This document shows positions 26,782-37,035 of a stretch of 64,000 bases of DNA, in pieces; positions within the stretch are counted from its first letter, which is position 1, and the number at the start of each line of letters is the position of its first letter. The DNA is from Cellvibrio sp. KY-GH-1 (lineage in GTDB: Bacteria > Pseudomonadota > Gammaproteobacteria > Pseudomonadales > Cellvibrionaceae), in assembly GCF_008806975.1 (NCBI RefSeq), contig NZ_CP031728.1:496001-560000 (forward strand). Reading direction: 5' to 3'. The position numbers and the translations under genes were made by a program. The notes beneath the pieces are model-generated. The model saw only the letters and a program-made list of their open reading frames with translations, did not search any database and was not told the origin of the DNA.

Positions 26782-27843
26782 ATGAAGAAAATTTCTCCTT
26801 CCCTGAAATTGCTGATTATTGCTGCCGCAATTTATTTGGCCGGGCTTATCAGTGCCGCTGCAGGTTGGTTGTATTTGCAGAATTGGTTAACAACCCCGTT
26901 AAATATTGATACCCAAGGGTATCGCTATGAATTGAAGCAAGGGCAATCGCTAAGCCATTTGGCGAATGATTTTGGCGCTCAGGGTATTTTGGATTACCCG
27001 CGCTTGTTACGCTTGTATGCGCGCGTTACCAACGTCAATAAGGTGCATGCTGGAGAGTATTTTTTTGCTCCTGGTTCTACGCCTCAATCTTTGTTGGAAA
27101 AATTAAAAAAAGGTGAGGTGGTTTTGTATCAGGTTACCTTTGTAGAGGGGTGGACGTTCAAGCAGGCGTTAGCAGCCTTGGATAAAAACCCTTCAATAAG
27201 GCATGAGTTGACTGGCAAAACAAACAAGGAGCAACTTGCGCTCCTGGGGTTAGCTATCACTCATCCTGAAGGTTGGTTTTTCCCGGATACTTATAGTTTT
27301 AGCCGCAATACCAGCGATGTTGAAATTCTACAAAAGTCCTTTCGTAAAATGAAAAGTCTGTTAAATGCGGAATGGGAAAAGCGTGCAGCAAATTTGCCCT
27401 ATAAAAGCGCCTATGAGGCTCTGATTATGGCGTCGATTATTGAGCGCGAAACTGGGCATCACAGCGAGCGGGATCAAATTGCGGGTGTATTTGTTCGGCG
27501 TTTACAACAGGGGATGAAATTACAGACTGATCCTACCGTTATTTATGGTATGGGGGATCAGTATCGAGGGCGCATTAGTCGCAAAAACCTCGAAGAGGCA
27601 ACCCCTTACAACACTTATACGATTGAGGGGTTGCCGCCCACGCCAATTGCATTGCCAAGCGCTGCCTCAGTCAAGGCAGCACTGAATCCTGCAGCAGGAA
27701 ATGCATTGTATTTTGTGGCAAAGGGAGATGGTACGAGTGAGTTTTCTGCCACTTTGGATGCCCACAACCAAGCAGTTCGTCGTTATCAGTTGAACCGCCG
27801 CAGTGATTATCGTGCTGCGCCACCCCCATCAGTCAAGGATTGA
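26782..27843 (+). CDS. mltG: Endolytic murein transglycosylase MltG
   Basis: A 353-residue single-pass membrane protein (hydrophobic segment about residues 9-31) with a LysM-like N-terminal region (LKQGQSLSHLANDFG) and the YceG catalytic domain. The catalytic Glu is in IMASIIERETGHHSERDQ. MltG cuts nascent glycan strands and sets their length. In E. coli tmk and holB follow; here glnS does. Confidence 0.95.
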   Translation: MKKISPSLKLLIIAAAIYLAGLISAAAGWLYLQNWLTTPLNIDTQGYRYELKQGQSLSHLANDFGAQGILDYPRLLRLYARVTNVNKVHAGEYFFAPGSTPQSLLEKLKKGEVVLYQVTFVEGWTFKQALAALDKNPSIRHELTGKTNKEQLALLGLAITHPEGWFFPDTYSFSRNTSDVEILQKSFRKMKSLLNAEWEKRAANLPYKSAYEALIMASIIERETGHHSERDQIAGVFVRRLQQGMKLQTDPTVIYGMGDQYRGRISRKNLEEATPYNTYTIEGLPPTPIALPSAASVKAALNPAAGNALYFVAKGDGTSEFSATLDAHNQAVRRYQLNRRSDYRAAPPPSVKD

Positions 27844-28002
27844 GTGTTTTTTGATCTTTTCCATGTTTCATCCTTGATCGGTGTTATCGCCGAGGTATGA
27901 AAAAACCTGTCGAATCAGTAGAATAACCCCACGTTTCGCGACCTTTCCCTATTCTGGTGAGGCTGCTTCAAGTCACGAATTACCCTATGGATTTGTTATC
28001 CC

Positions 28003-29715
28003 ATGAGCGACAATCATTCTCCGATTGCAAACAACGACACCACTGAAGTAAAAGCTAAACCCTTGCATTTTATCCAGCAAATTATTCGCAAGGATTTGGA
28101 CCAGGGCTTGCACACCAACATTGTCACCCGGTTTCCACCAGAGCCAAACGGCTATTTACATATTGGCCACGCAAAATCTATCTGCTTGAATTTTGGTATG
28201 GCCGAAGAGTTTGGCGGTGCGTGCAATCTGCGTTTTGACGATACCAATCCAGAAAAAGAAAATGAGGAATTCGTCAATTCCATTATGGAGGACGTAAAGT
28301 GGCTTGGATTTGAATGGGCCGGAAACGTTAAATATACCTCGGATTATTTTGATCAGTTACACGCTTGGGCTATTCACCTGATCAAAAGCGGTTTGGCATT
28401 TGTCTGTGATTTAAGTGCGGAACAAATGCGCGAGTATCGAGGGACTTTGGTTGAGACCGGAAAAAACAGTCCCTATCGAGATCGTTCGGTTGAGGAAAAC
28501 CTTGCGTTGTTTGAAAAAATGCGCGCAGGTGAATTTGAGGAAGGATCTTGCTCGTTGCGTGCAAAAATTGATATGTCATCGCCCAATATCAATTTGCGTG
28601 ATCCGATTATCTATCGCATCAAAAAAGCCCATCATCATCAAACGGGCGACAAATGGTGTATTTATCCCTCTTACGACTTTGCCCACGGTCAAAGTGATGC
28701 GATTGAGGGGATTACGCATTCAATTTGTACGCTGGAATTTGAAGATCATAAGCCATTGTATGATTGGTTTATCCAACATTTGCCAGTACCTGCGGTGCCG
28801 CGGCAGTATGAATTTGCTCGCTTGAATATTAATTATGCCGTCACTAGCAAGCGTAAATTGAAACAGCTTGTTGACGAGGGTTTTGTAGATGGTTGGAATG
28901 ACCCGCGAATGCCGACTATTTCCGGTATGCGTCGCCGCGGTTTTACTCCTGCATCGCTGCGCAACTTCTGTGAACGTATTGGTGTAACCCGGTCAGATGG
29001 CGTGGTTGATGTGGGTATGCTGGAATTTTGTGTGCGCGATGATTTAGACAAAAATGCGCCACGTGCAATGTGCGTATTGCGTCCGTTAAAAGTAACGCTC
29101 ACAAATTATCCTGCAGACAAGGTGGAAACGCTTACTGTCCATAATCATCCAAATCGCGATGATCTTGGTAATCGTACTGTCCCATTTACGCAAACGGTTT
29201 TTATTGAGCAAGAGGATTTTCGTGAAGAAGCCAATAAAAAATACAAGCGTTTAGTGTTGGGCAAGCGTGTACGTTTGCGCGGCGCTTATGTCATTGAAGC
29301 GGACGAAGCCATTAAGGATTCGGCTGGAGATGTTATTGAAATTCGCGCGCGCATTATTGAGGGCACCTTGGGTAAGGATCCAGAAGATGGCGTAAAACCT
29401 AAAGGTGTTATCCATTGGGTTTCTGCAGTGCAAAATCTGGATTGCGAAGTGCGCTTGTATGATCGTTTGTTCAATGATGAGGCGCCTGATGCCGGTGGTA
29501 AAAACTTCCTTGATGCAATGAATCCTAACAATCTGGAAATTTTACAGGGTTGCAAGGCTGAGGTGAGCTTGAGCAAGGCAATGGTAGGAAATAGCTTCCA
29601 GTTTGAGCGCCAAGGCTATTTCTGTTTAGACAGTAAATACAGCACCGCAGATAAACCGGTATTCAATCGCACGATTAGTTTGAAAGACAGCTTCGGTAAA
29701 GAAGAGCAGGAATAA
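28003..29715 (+). CDS. glnS: Glutaminyl-tRNA synthetase
   Basis: A 570-residue class Ic synthetase. The HIGH motif is [20 protein letters not shown]. The second ATP motif, usually VMSKRKL, reads AVTSKRKL, with Met changed to Thr while the catalytic Lys residues are kept. C-terminal anticodon-binding beta barrels are intact. It charges tRNA-Gln and is followed within two bases by cysS. Confidence 0.95.
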   Translation: MSDNHSPIANNDTTEVKAKPLHFIQQIIRKDLDQGLHTNIVTRFPPEPNGYLHIGHAKSICLNFGMAEEFGGACNLRFDDTNPEKENEEFVNSIMEDVKWLGFEWAGNVKYTSDYFDQLHAWAIHLIKSGLAFVCDLSAEQMREYRGTLVETGKNSPYRDRSVEENLALFEKMRAGEFEEGSCSLRAKIDMSSPNINLRDPIIYRIKKAHHHQTGDKWCIYPSYDFAHGQSDAIEGITHSICTLEFEDHKPLYDWFIQHLPVPAVPRQYEFARLNINYAVTSKRKLKQLVDEGFVDGWNDPRMPTISGMRRRGFTPASLRNFCERIGVTRSDGVVDVGMLEFCVRDDLDKNAPRAMCVLRPLKVTLTNYPADKVETLTVHNHPNRDDLGNRTVPFTQTVFIEQEDFREEANKKYKRLVLGKRVRLRGAYVIEADEAIKDSAGDVIEIRARIIEGTLGKDPEDGVKPKGVIHWVSAVQNLDCEVRLYDRLFNDEAPDAGGKNFLDAMNPNNLEILQGCKAEVSLSKAMVGNSFQFERQGYFCLDSKYSTADKPVFNRTISLKDSFGKEEQE

Positions 29716-29716
29716 T

Positions 29717-31114
29717 ATGCTGCAGATATACAATACGCTCACGCGTCAGAAAGAAATTTTCAAACCGCTAAAGCCCAACAAAATCTCTATGTATGTTTGT
29801 GGTATCACGGTTTACGACTATTGCCATATTGGTCATGCGCGTGTGCTGGTGGCGTTTGATGTGATTACCAAATTTTTGCGCAGTCAGGGTTGGGATGTTA
29901 CCTATGTACGCAATATCACCGATATTGACGATAAAATCATCAAGCGCGCCAATGAAAATGGTGAGGAGTACACGGCGTTAACAAAACGTTTTATTGATTA
30001 TATGCACGAGGATGAAACCCGGTTGGGCATTGCCCGTCCGGATATTGAGCCGCGCGCAACGGCGTACATTGATCAGATTGTTGATATGAATAAAGCGCTG
30101 ATCGATAAGGGGTATGCCTATGCGGCCAGCAATGGCGATGTTTACTATCGCGTAGCGCGCTTTGCTGATTACGGAAAGCTTACCAATAAAAATGTCGATG
30201 AATTATTGGTTGGCGCTCGCATTGAAGTGGATGAAATCAAAGAGGATCCGCGCGATTTCGTTTTATGGAAGGGGGCGAAAGCAGGAGAGCCTGCATGGAA
30301 ATCCCCTTGGGGTAATGGTCGTCCCGGTTGGCATATTGAATGCTCCGCCATGAGTAAGCATTGCTGCGGCGAAACTTTTGACATCCATGGTGGTGGCCCG
30401 GATTTACCATTCCCGCATCATGAGAATGAAATTGCGCAGAGTGAAGCGGCCAATAGTTGCAAGTACGTCAATTATTGGATGCATGCGGGGGCTGTACGTG
30501 TTGATGGTGAAAAAATGTCGAAATCGCTCGGCAATTTTTTCACTATTCGCGATGTGTTGGAAAAGTATCACCCTGAAGTGGTTCGTTTTTTATTAATCAG
30601 TAGCCATTATCGCAGTCCGATCAATTACGCTGAAGATAATTTGATTGAGGCGCGTACTGGTTTGGATCGTTTTTATGGTGCCTTGCGCGACTATGCTGAT
30701 GTGGCGCCAACACCTCTAACTGAATTGGCGGAAAGCGCTTATTTCAAAGCGTTTGTTGATGCCATGAACGATGATTTCAATACCCGTGTTGCTTTGGCGG
30801 GAATGTACGATTTGGTTCGCGATTTAAATAACGCCAGCACAACCGACTCGGTTTTGGCAGTGCGTTTGGCGGGGGAATTAAAAGCGCTGGGAAATATTCT
30901 TGGTGTTCTGCAAGAGCAGCCGACTGTGTTTTTACAGGCGGGGAGTAGTGATCAGATTTCTGCCGAAGAGGTTGAGCAGTTAATAGCTGAGCGTATCCAG
31001 GCTAAAAAAGATAAAAACTATGCGCGTGCAGATGAAATTCGAAAACACTTAACGGCAAATAAAATTCAGATTGAAGATGCAAAAGATGGCGGTACACAGT
31101 GGCGCCGCGAGTAA
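29717..31114 (+). CDS. cysS: Cysteinyl-tRNA synthetase
   Basis: A 465-residue class Ia synthetase with HIGH (YDYCHIGHARV), KMSKS (GEKMSKSLGNFF), and the zinc ligands (Cys in MYVCGITVYD, Cys in HIECSAMS, and PFPHHENEIAQSE). The start is two bases past the glnS stop, so both synthetases likely share a transcript. Confidence 0.97.
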   Translation: MLQIYNTLTRQKEIFKPLKPNKISMYVCGITVYDYCHIGHARVLVAFDVITKFLRSQGWDVTYVRNITDIDDKIIKRANENGEEYTALTKRFIDYMHEDETRLGIARPDIEPRATAYIDQIVDMNKALIDKGYAYAASNGDVYYRVARFADYGKLTNKNVDELLVGARIEVDEIKEDPRDFVLWKGAKAGEPAWKSPWGNGRPGWHIECSAMSKHCCGETFDIHGGGPDLPFPHHENEIAQSEAANSCKYVNYWMHAGAVRVDGEKMSKSLGNFFTIRDVLEKYHPEVVRFLLISSHYRSPINYAEDNLIEARTGLDRFYGALRDYADVAPTPLTELAESAYFKAFVDAMNDDFNTRVALAGMYDLVRDLNNASTTDSVLAVRLAGELKALGNILGVLQEQPTVFLQAGSSDQISAEEVEQLIAERIQAKKDKNYARADEIRKHLTANKIQIEDAKDGGTQWRRE

Positions 31115-31117
31115 TTT

Positions 31118-31318
31118 ATGAAAGAGCAATTATTTAGCGAGTACGCGCTACATTGGGCTGGTGGGTTTATGTTGATCTATGTGTTGACGCAGTTGTTGGT
31201 GTCAAAACATTCCCGTTTTCAGTTTCTCTCGCCCATTCAAAAAAGTGTGACTGTCAAGGTGGTTGCCTTGACAGGGTTTGTGGTTGCGTACCTTGTTGTG
31301 AAGCTATTGGTTAGTTAA
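31118..31318 (+). CDS. Small two-segment membrane protein, unknown
   Basis: A 66-residue hydrophobic protein with two likely transmembrane helices (about residues 14-28 and 47-65). It begins three bases after cysS, and its stop overlaps the next start. No domain recognised; the tight spacing argues that it is a real gene. Confidence 0.6.
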   Translation: MKEQLFSEYALHWAGGFMLIYVLTQLLVSKHSRFQFLSPIQKSVTVKVVALTGFVVAYLVVKLLVS

Positions 31319-32166
31319 TGATGCATATCCCATCTCATCTTCGTGAAGCAGCGGCAAATATACGCCTGGCTTTTTTTGATATAGACGGTACCTTGCTGGA
31401 TTCGCAGGGGCAGATAAAGTCCGATTTGTATGCCGCAATGAGTTTGCTTAAGCAGCAAGGTATTAAAACCGCAATAGCATCCGGGCGCCCTTATTTTGCA
31501 GCAAAGTATTTAATTGATGAGTTAGGTATTCGTGATACCGGAATGTTTTATACCGGCGCTCATTTGTATGATCCACTCAATCAGCAAACCTTGAGTGAAA
31601 CGGCATTAACTCGCGATTCTGCCTTGGCTGTCGTTAACGCCGCTCGTGAGTTGAATATGTATGTCGAGGTTTATACGGCGGATGCTTTTTTTGTGGCGGA
31701 TATTGTGCCCATCACTGAGGTTCATGCCGTGCACTTGCGTGTAGAGCCGACTTGTGCAGACTTAATATCAATCATTAAGGCGCAACCTGTATCAAAGCTA
31801 TTGCTGGGTGTGAATCGTGGTGAGCAGGGTGATCTGTTATCTGCGTTGGAGGGGGCGTTTCCGCAGGAAATTTTTGCGCGTGCTTATCTCTCGGCACACC
31901 CGCAATGGCAGTTCGCCAGTGTGGTCTCAGGTAGGGCAACAAAAGAAAGTGCTTTCCAGGCTTTGCTGGAGCATCATCAGTTGGAGGCTCATCAAGTTAT
32001 TGCATTTGGTGATGCAGAGTCAGATATGGATTTTCTGCGCATGGCCGGCATTGGTATTGCTATGGGGAATGCGAATGGCAATGTACAGGCTTGCGCCAAT
32101 TGGGTAACTAAAACTGCCGATGAGGCGGGTGTTGCTTTTGCAATCCATCAATTATTTGGCAATTAA
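31318..32166 (+). CDS. Cof-type HAD-IIB phosphatase
   Basis: A 282-residue HAD hydrolase. Motif I AFFDIDGTLLDSQGQ, motif II TAIASGRPYFAA, Lys in SGRATKESAFQALLEHH, and motif IV IAFGDAESDMDFLRMAG are present, and the IIB (Cof) cap lies between motifs II and III. This family dephosphorylates sugar phosphates and FMN-like substrates. The ATG overlaps the previous stop by one base. Specific substrate unknown. Confidence 0.9.
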   Translation: MMHIPSHLREAAANIRLAFFDIDGTLLDSQGQIKSDLYAAMSLLKQQGIKTAIASGRPYFAAKYLIDELGIRDTGMFYTGAHLYDPLNQQTLSETALTRDSALAVVNAARELNMYVEVYTADAFFVADIVPITEVHAVHLRVEPTCADLISIIKAQPVSKLLLGVNRGEQGDLLSALEGAFPQEIFARAYLSAHPQWQFASVVSGRATKESAFQALLEHHQLEAHQVIAFGDAESDMDFLRMAGIGIAMGNANGNVQACANWVTKTADEAGVAFAIHQLFGN

Positions 32167-32169
32167 TTT

Positions 32170-32421
32170 ATGATTCTGCGCAGACTATTACGGCACCGTG
32201 GCCTTGGTATTAATTTATTGGCGGGTTTTTGTTTTTTGATGTTGGCTGTATATGGTTGGGGGTTAAGCTGGAAGGAAATGGGTAGCTATCTTTTGGTGCT
32301 GCTGGTTTTCTTAACTGGTTTAATTGGCGCAGCGGCGTCCTTGGCGTGGTTGTTAAACAAGGCTAAGCGCCGCAACAAAAGCCCACAGCAAAATCTTGAT
32401 CGGGACAAGCCTCTGGATTGA
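32170..32421 (+). CDS. Small membrane protein, unknown
   Basis: An 83-residue protein with two hydrophobic segments (about residues 13-30 and 38-60) and a basic, polar tail. It follows the Cof phosphatase by three bases and is convergent with ypjD. No family recognised. Confidence 0.55.
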   Translation: MILRRLLRHRGLGINLLAGFCFLMLAVYGWGLSWKEMGSYLLVLLVFLTGLIGAAASLAWLLNKAKRRNKSPQQNLDRDKPLD

Positions 32422-32425
32422 GCTA

Positions 32426-33226
32426 TTAAACGCGATTTAACACAATTTCCAGTACTAGTTTGCTGCCAAAATACGCAAGCATTAAACACACGAATCCTGC
32501 GAGTGCCCAGCGGATCGCTTTTGTACCTCGCCATCCCATATGACCTCTGCCCCATAATAAAAGTGCGTAAATAAACCAGGCAATGAGCGCGAAAACGGTT
32601 TTGTGTACCAAATGCTGCGCGAACATGTCTTCCAGAAAATAAAAGCCAGACACAATAGCCAGGCTCAGCAATATCTCGCCCACCCACAAAAACTCAAATA
32701 GTAGAGACTCCATTGTTTGCAATGGTGGCAGCAATTTGCTGTTGGCGAGCAGGCTTTTATTTTTCAGCGCGCGATTTTGGTAGGCGAGAAGCAATGCTTG
32801 TAAGCTGGCGATAGTCAGCAGGCTGTAAGCCAGCAGCGATAAAATAACGTGAACCGCGATGGTGTATTCCAGCGGGTGCTGCCATTCGGGGTTATTGCCA
32901 AGGATTGCTCCCAAAACAGATACGGCAGATAACGGGAACAATAAAAGAAACAGGTTATGTAGTTCTTTTTTTAGGCTGCTGACCAGAACCAACGCATTAA
33001 CAACCCAAAAAATCAGCGACGAAATAGAGAATAGGCTAAAGAGTAATTGGCCATCCTTTAGGCTCAATCCGTAGATTCCCACACCATGGGCAACGAGTGC
33101 CAGCATAGCTACAGCGCGCAATTGGGGAGATTGCAATGATTTATGCCGCCCGAATTGCCGCCCAAAGTAAATGGCTGCAGCGGTGTAGAGAAGCAGGGCA
33201 ATGAGGTTGGCGCTTAGTGTCATCAT
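32426..33226 (-). CDS. ypjD: YpjD/CcsA-like inner-membrane protein
   Basis: About 265 residues, eight predicted membrane helices with the CcsA/HemX-type segments (WQHPLEYTIAVHVILSLLAYSLL and VHKTVFALIAWFIYALLLWGR). Members of this fold assist cytochrome c maturation; YpjD itself is poorly characterised. It is divergent from ffh, a common arrangement in gammaproteobacteria. I prefer the tandem ATG at 33226/33223; the reading from GTG 33277 adds a polar extension with no ribosome-binding site. Confidence 0.85.
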   Translation of the reverse strand: MMTLSANLIALLLYTAAAIYFGRQFGRHKSLQSPQLRAVAMLALVAHGVGIYGLSLKDGQLLFSLFSISSLIFWVVNALVLVSSLKKELHNLFLLLFPLSAVSVLGAILGNNPEWQHPLEYTIAVHVILSLLAYSLLTIASLQALLLAYQNRALKNKSLLANSKLLPPLQTMESLLFEFLWVGEILLSLAIVSGFYFLEDMFAQHLVHKTVFALIAWFIYALLLWGRGHMGWRGTKAIRWALAGFVCLMLAYFGSKLVLEIVLNRV

Positions 33227-33474
33227 GCTGGTAAACAGAATCCTTGAGTGGTTTTTTAACGGCGAAACCAAGGTCACAAGTGTGTCATAAGGTCTTCCTA
33301 AAGAGAAGATTAAATGAGAAATGGCCTTATTAAGTCCCCCGTGGATAATGCCTTGTGGTACATCTTTTTTGACCGCTTTGGGGGTATAATCGCGACCACT
33401 TTATCTGGGATCACCAATGGGCGCAGGCGTTCAGGCGAGGTGATCGACTTTTTAACCGATGTTTGAGACAGATC

Positions 33475-34862
33475 ATGTTTGAGAATCTAACAGACCGTTT
33501 ATCCCATACCCTGCGTTCCATTACTGGTAAGGCGCGCCTGAGTGAAGACAACATCAAAGATGCGTTGCGTGATGTGCGTAAAGCATTGTTGGAAGCGGAT
33601 GTGGCACTGCCGGTGGTTAAGGCGTTTATCGATCAGGTGCGTAGCCGTGCCTTGGGTCAACAAATTAGTAAGGCATTAAACCCTGGGCAACAATTCATCA
33701 AAATTGTTGAGGCGGAGTTGGTTGCAACCATGGGGCAGGCCAATGAGTCTTTAAACCTGGCGCAACAACCGCCCGCCATTGTCTTGATGGCGGGGTTACA
33801 AGGAGCGGGTAAAACAACCTCAGTGGCAAAACTTGCCCGGTTCCTGAAAGAGCGCGAAAAGAAAAAAGTATTGGTTGTCAGTGCGGATGTTTATCGTCCT
33901 GCAGCAATTCAACAATTGCAAACTTTGGCTGGTGAAGTAGGGGTAGAGTTTTTCCCTTCGTCGAGCGATCAAAAGCCCTTGAACATTGCACGAAGCGCCA
34001 TTGACCATGCGAAAAAGCAATTTTTCGATGTGTTGATTGTCGATACTGCGGGCCGTTTGCATGTCGATGAAGAATTGATGACAGAGATCAAAGAATTGCA
34101 TGCTGCCATCAATCCAATTGAAACCCTGTTTGTAATTGATGCGATGATTGGTCAGGATGCGGTTAATACTGCTAAGGCCTTTAACGATGCATTGCCATTA
34201 ACGGGTGTGATTCTTACCAAAGCGGATGGCGATGCGCGCGGCGGTGCTGCCTTGTCTGTTCGTCACATTACCGGTAAACCTATTAAATTTTTGGGTATGG
34301 GCGAGAAGGTTGATGCTCTTGAGCCTTTCCATCCCGATCGTATTGCCTCGCGTATATTAGGTATGGGTGATGTGCTCTCTTTGATTGAGCAGGTAGAGCG
34401 CAACGTAGATAAAGAAAAAGCTGAAAAGTTAATCAAGAAAGTTACCAAGGGACAAAAGTTTGACCTTGAAGATTTGCGCGATCAATTGCAGCAAATGCAA
34501 AACATGGGCGGTTTAACCTCCATGTTGGATAAGTTGCCTGGCTTGGGTAATGTGGCGCAGATGGCGCAATCGGCTAATGTGAACAAGCAGTTCAAACAAA
34601 TGGAAGCCATCATTAACTCAATGACGCCTGAAGAGCGCCGCAATCCGGATGATTTAAGTGGTTCGCGCAAACGTCGTATTACAATGGGTTCGGGTACGCA
34701 GATTCAGGATTTGAATCGCTTATTAAAACAGTACAAGCAAATGGCCAAAATGATGGGCAAAATGAAAGGCGGCGGCATGCAAAAAATGATGCGTGGATTG
34801 GGAGGGATGATGCCTGGTGGTATGCCTCCAGGGGGGCTTTGCCACCCGGCTTTAAAAAGTGA
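33475..34862 (+). CDS. ffh: Signal recognition particle protein Ffh, apparent frameshift near the 3' end
   Basis: SRP54 GTPase with N domain (MFENLTDRLSHTLRSITG), G domain (GLQGAGKTTSVAKLA, DTAGR, TKADGDARGG) and the methionine-rich M domain that binds signal peptides and 4.5S RNA. ATG 33475 matches the family start. At 34831-34836 a run of six Gs precedes the tail. As written, the frame passes through the terminator and ends at 34944 with an odd 30-residue extension. With seven Gs the tail becomes GGALPPGFKK and stops at TGA 34860-34862, the normal Ffh ending just before the terminator. I therefore give 34862 as the intended end. Confidence 0.92.
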
Positions 34863-34865
34863 GTT

Positions 34866-34892
34866 AAAAAACCCGCGAGCGCGGGTTTTTTT
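34866..34892 (+). terminator. Terminator of ffh
   Basis: The stem AACCCGCG / CGCGGGTT with loop AG is preceded by A and followed by TTTTTTT. It starts just after the expected ffh stop. Confidence 0.9.
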
Positions 34893-35610
34893 ATGTCTCG
34901 GTATTATGGTGTTAGCTATGTGGTTATTAATGGCGCGCAGTTAGCGCGTGAAGGCCCCTAAGTGCGCAGAATTAAGGGGGGAGCGTTAGGCGTTAATTAG
35001 TTTGCCCTTGCAGGGTTAGGACTAAAGTACGGCTACCGCCATGGTTACGGTGTTCACACAAGCGATACACCTAAGTGACAAAACACATGGCAAATGTAAT
35101 TCATTGAATAGTAAGGTTATTTTTGTGAAACGTTTTGTCATGTAGATTCTCATAATTAGGCCTATTTTTTTGCTATATCACATGTCAGGTTTTAACGCTT
35201 TTACTTGAAAACCAAAATCGTGTGGACAATAGGAGCCGATAACATTGAACCATATTATAAAGTATTACTTTCAGAGTGAAGTATTCCAGCGAGACTTCTG
35301 GTTCAAACTCCGCTTACCATTCTAAAAGCCTGCCAGTATTTACAATCAAAAGCTAGTGACATAGAGGGTTCAAATTTCTTTATCACTGCAGCTATTAAAC
35401 CTACCTTTGCAGGAAAAGATCCCCCCTCGTTGAACTTCCGTGCATCCAGTATTGGTAAATTTTTCGTCTGTTGTCTCCCTTGACAGTATTAATCTAATGA
35501 TCTTATGGTGGGGGATTGTCATGTTTTATCAACGCTAAACGATGCTTTGCTATACCACTATAAAAAATGTGGTTAGAAAGGATAATTGTGTTTTTTCCAT
35601 TCTACTCTAA
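34893..35610. other. Gene-poor, AT-rich stretch after ffh
   Basis: No supported gene here; it covers the convergent region between ffh and the helicase. There is a weak inverted repeat near 34956-34980 (CCCCTAA/TTAAGGGG). TTGACA with 17-base spacing to TTATGG occurs at 35480-35508. Neither is convincing. rpsP would normally follow ffh in this lineage. Confidence 0.5.
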
Positions 35611-37035
35611 TCAAAAGGGGCTGCTAGATTCTTGCGTATAAAGCTGATGCAATTGCAGCAATTCTTTACGAAACCGACCAAATACGTTGATGGTGGTATC
35701 ATAGGATTTTGCCAACATTGAAATGTGGATAGGTGGTAGATCATCTATATTGGTTTGCAACTCGCCTACAGGCATATTTTCAAAAGTAATTTCTGTTATG
35801 TCTTCAAATTGTTGCGGTTCTTGTAGTTTGATCGCTAATGGCTTTTCATCGTCACTATTTGGCATTGTTTCGCGTCGAATAGTTGCAGATTCCGGTATTT
35901 CTTCTGCCACACGATTCGCGTATTCCCCTAAATTGGGTTCGGCCGGTAAATACAAATAACTTTCACCGGGAACATCGCCCATACGTAAAACACGTCCCAA
36001 TACTTGCCGAAGATGCAATTCTGTTTTGACTCGTGTCAGGTGGCAGCACACGCGCAGTCGTGGAATGTTAGTGCCTTCACTCACCATCCCTACGGAAATA
36101 ATCCAAGGCTGGGTGCTGTTTCTAAAAGAATTTATAGTACCGTGGGCATCTTCATCCATGTAAGTAGCAACACAGGCTCGCTGGCCTAAGTGACGTTCCA
36201 GTAGTGTCGCAATCTTATAAGCATGATTTACTGATGCGGCGACGATAAGGCCGCCCGCATTCTCGTGCTGCTTGCGAATTTGCATTAACTTTTTTGAGGA
36301 TTGTTTTAGTAGATACACAATCAGTGCATCGATACCAATCAGTTGTTGGTATGAGCAATCTGATAGTTTGAGTAACTCAGCGAAAGATGAATATTTCTCT
36401 GTTGTATCACCCCGTTTTACGACTATGCGATCATTGTCCACCAACGTGATGCTGGGAGCCCGACACACCTTTTCCTGAATAGCCTGCGCCATTCCATAAA
36501 TAAAATCACAGCGGATTTTGTTGTGCTGACAGTAACTGGATAAAGCGATGGGGATTCGGTCAGAGCGCCAAGGTGTGCCGGTCAAGGCAATGGTATATGC
36601 CGCGCGCCCCTGAATATGCTGAATAATGGTTTGCCCCCACGCATTGGCGTTTTCAAAATTATCACCTGCGCAGTGATGTATCTCATCAAAAATTACTAGC
36701 ACGTGATGGGTTTGAAACAATGCCCAAAATGCATCTCCCAAACTCAACATCGATTGATATGTTAAAGACTGTCCCCTTGATCCGAGGCGACCATCCATCC
36801 GAAAGCCGGTATGAACTTCCAGCGCTTGTTGAAAATCGGACGACACAATGATTGAGGGCGAAAAACACAATACCAAATCGACCATGCCCTGCTGTAAAAG
36901 CCGGTGCGCCAACGTTGCCGCCATGACGGTCTTGCCTGCGCCGGGGGTCGCGAGACACAGGAAGTGATTATCTTCATTCTTGAATTTCGACAGAGCCTGT
37001 TCAACACATCGGAATTGCCAGCGTCGTAACTTCAT
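35611..37035 (-). CDS. SF2 DEAD/DEAH-box helicase, compact, in an accessory cassette
   Basis: A 474-residue superfamily 2 helicase or translocase. Motif I (Walker A) is LATPGAGKT near residue 28; motif II is DEIHH near 117; motif III is ALTGTPWRSD near 151. Motif V/VI appear as SEGTNIPRLRVCCH and LRQVLGRVLRMG. There is no nuclease, methylase or HsdR-type extension; the last ~90 residues are acidic and unassigned. The start overlaps the upstream gene by ATGA, so the two are translationally coupled. The architecture is like the ResIII helicases of defence or mobile modules, but the task is not known. Confidence 0.88.
   Translation of the reverse strand: MKLRRWQFRCVEQALSKFKNEDNHFLCLATPGAGKTVMAATLAHRLLQQGMVDLVLCFSPSIIVSSDFQQALEVHTGFRMDGRLGSRGQSLTYQSMLSLGDAFWALFQTHHVLVIFDEIHHCAGDNFENANAWGQTIIQHIQGRAAYTIALTGTPWRSDRIPIALSSYCQHNKIRCDFIYGMAQAIQEKVCRAPSITLVDNDRIVVKRGDTTEKYSSFAELLKLSDCSYQQLIGIDALIVYLLKQSSKKLMQIRKQHENAGGLIVAASVNHAYKIATLLERHLGQRACVATYMDEDAHGTINSFRNSTQPWIISVGMVSEGTNIPRLRVCCHLTRVKTELHLRQVLGRVLRMGDVPGESYLYLPAEPNLGEYANRVAEEIPESATIRRETMPNSDDEKPLAIKLQEPQQFEDITEITFENMPVGELQTNIDDLPPIHISMLAKSYDTTINVFGRFRKELLQLHQLYTQESSSPF

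Noticed and set aside
33369..33390. TTGACC and TATAAT upstream of ffh
   Set aside because: Spacing is only 10 bases, so this pair cannot be one promoter; the TATAAT may still be a -10 with another -35.
35480..35508. TTGACA with a 17-base spacer to TTATGG
   Set aside because: The -10 matches poorly, and the direction would only run antisense into the helicase gene.
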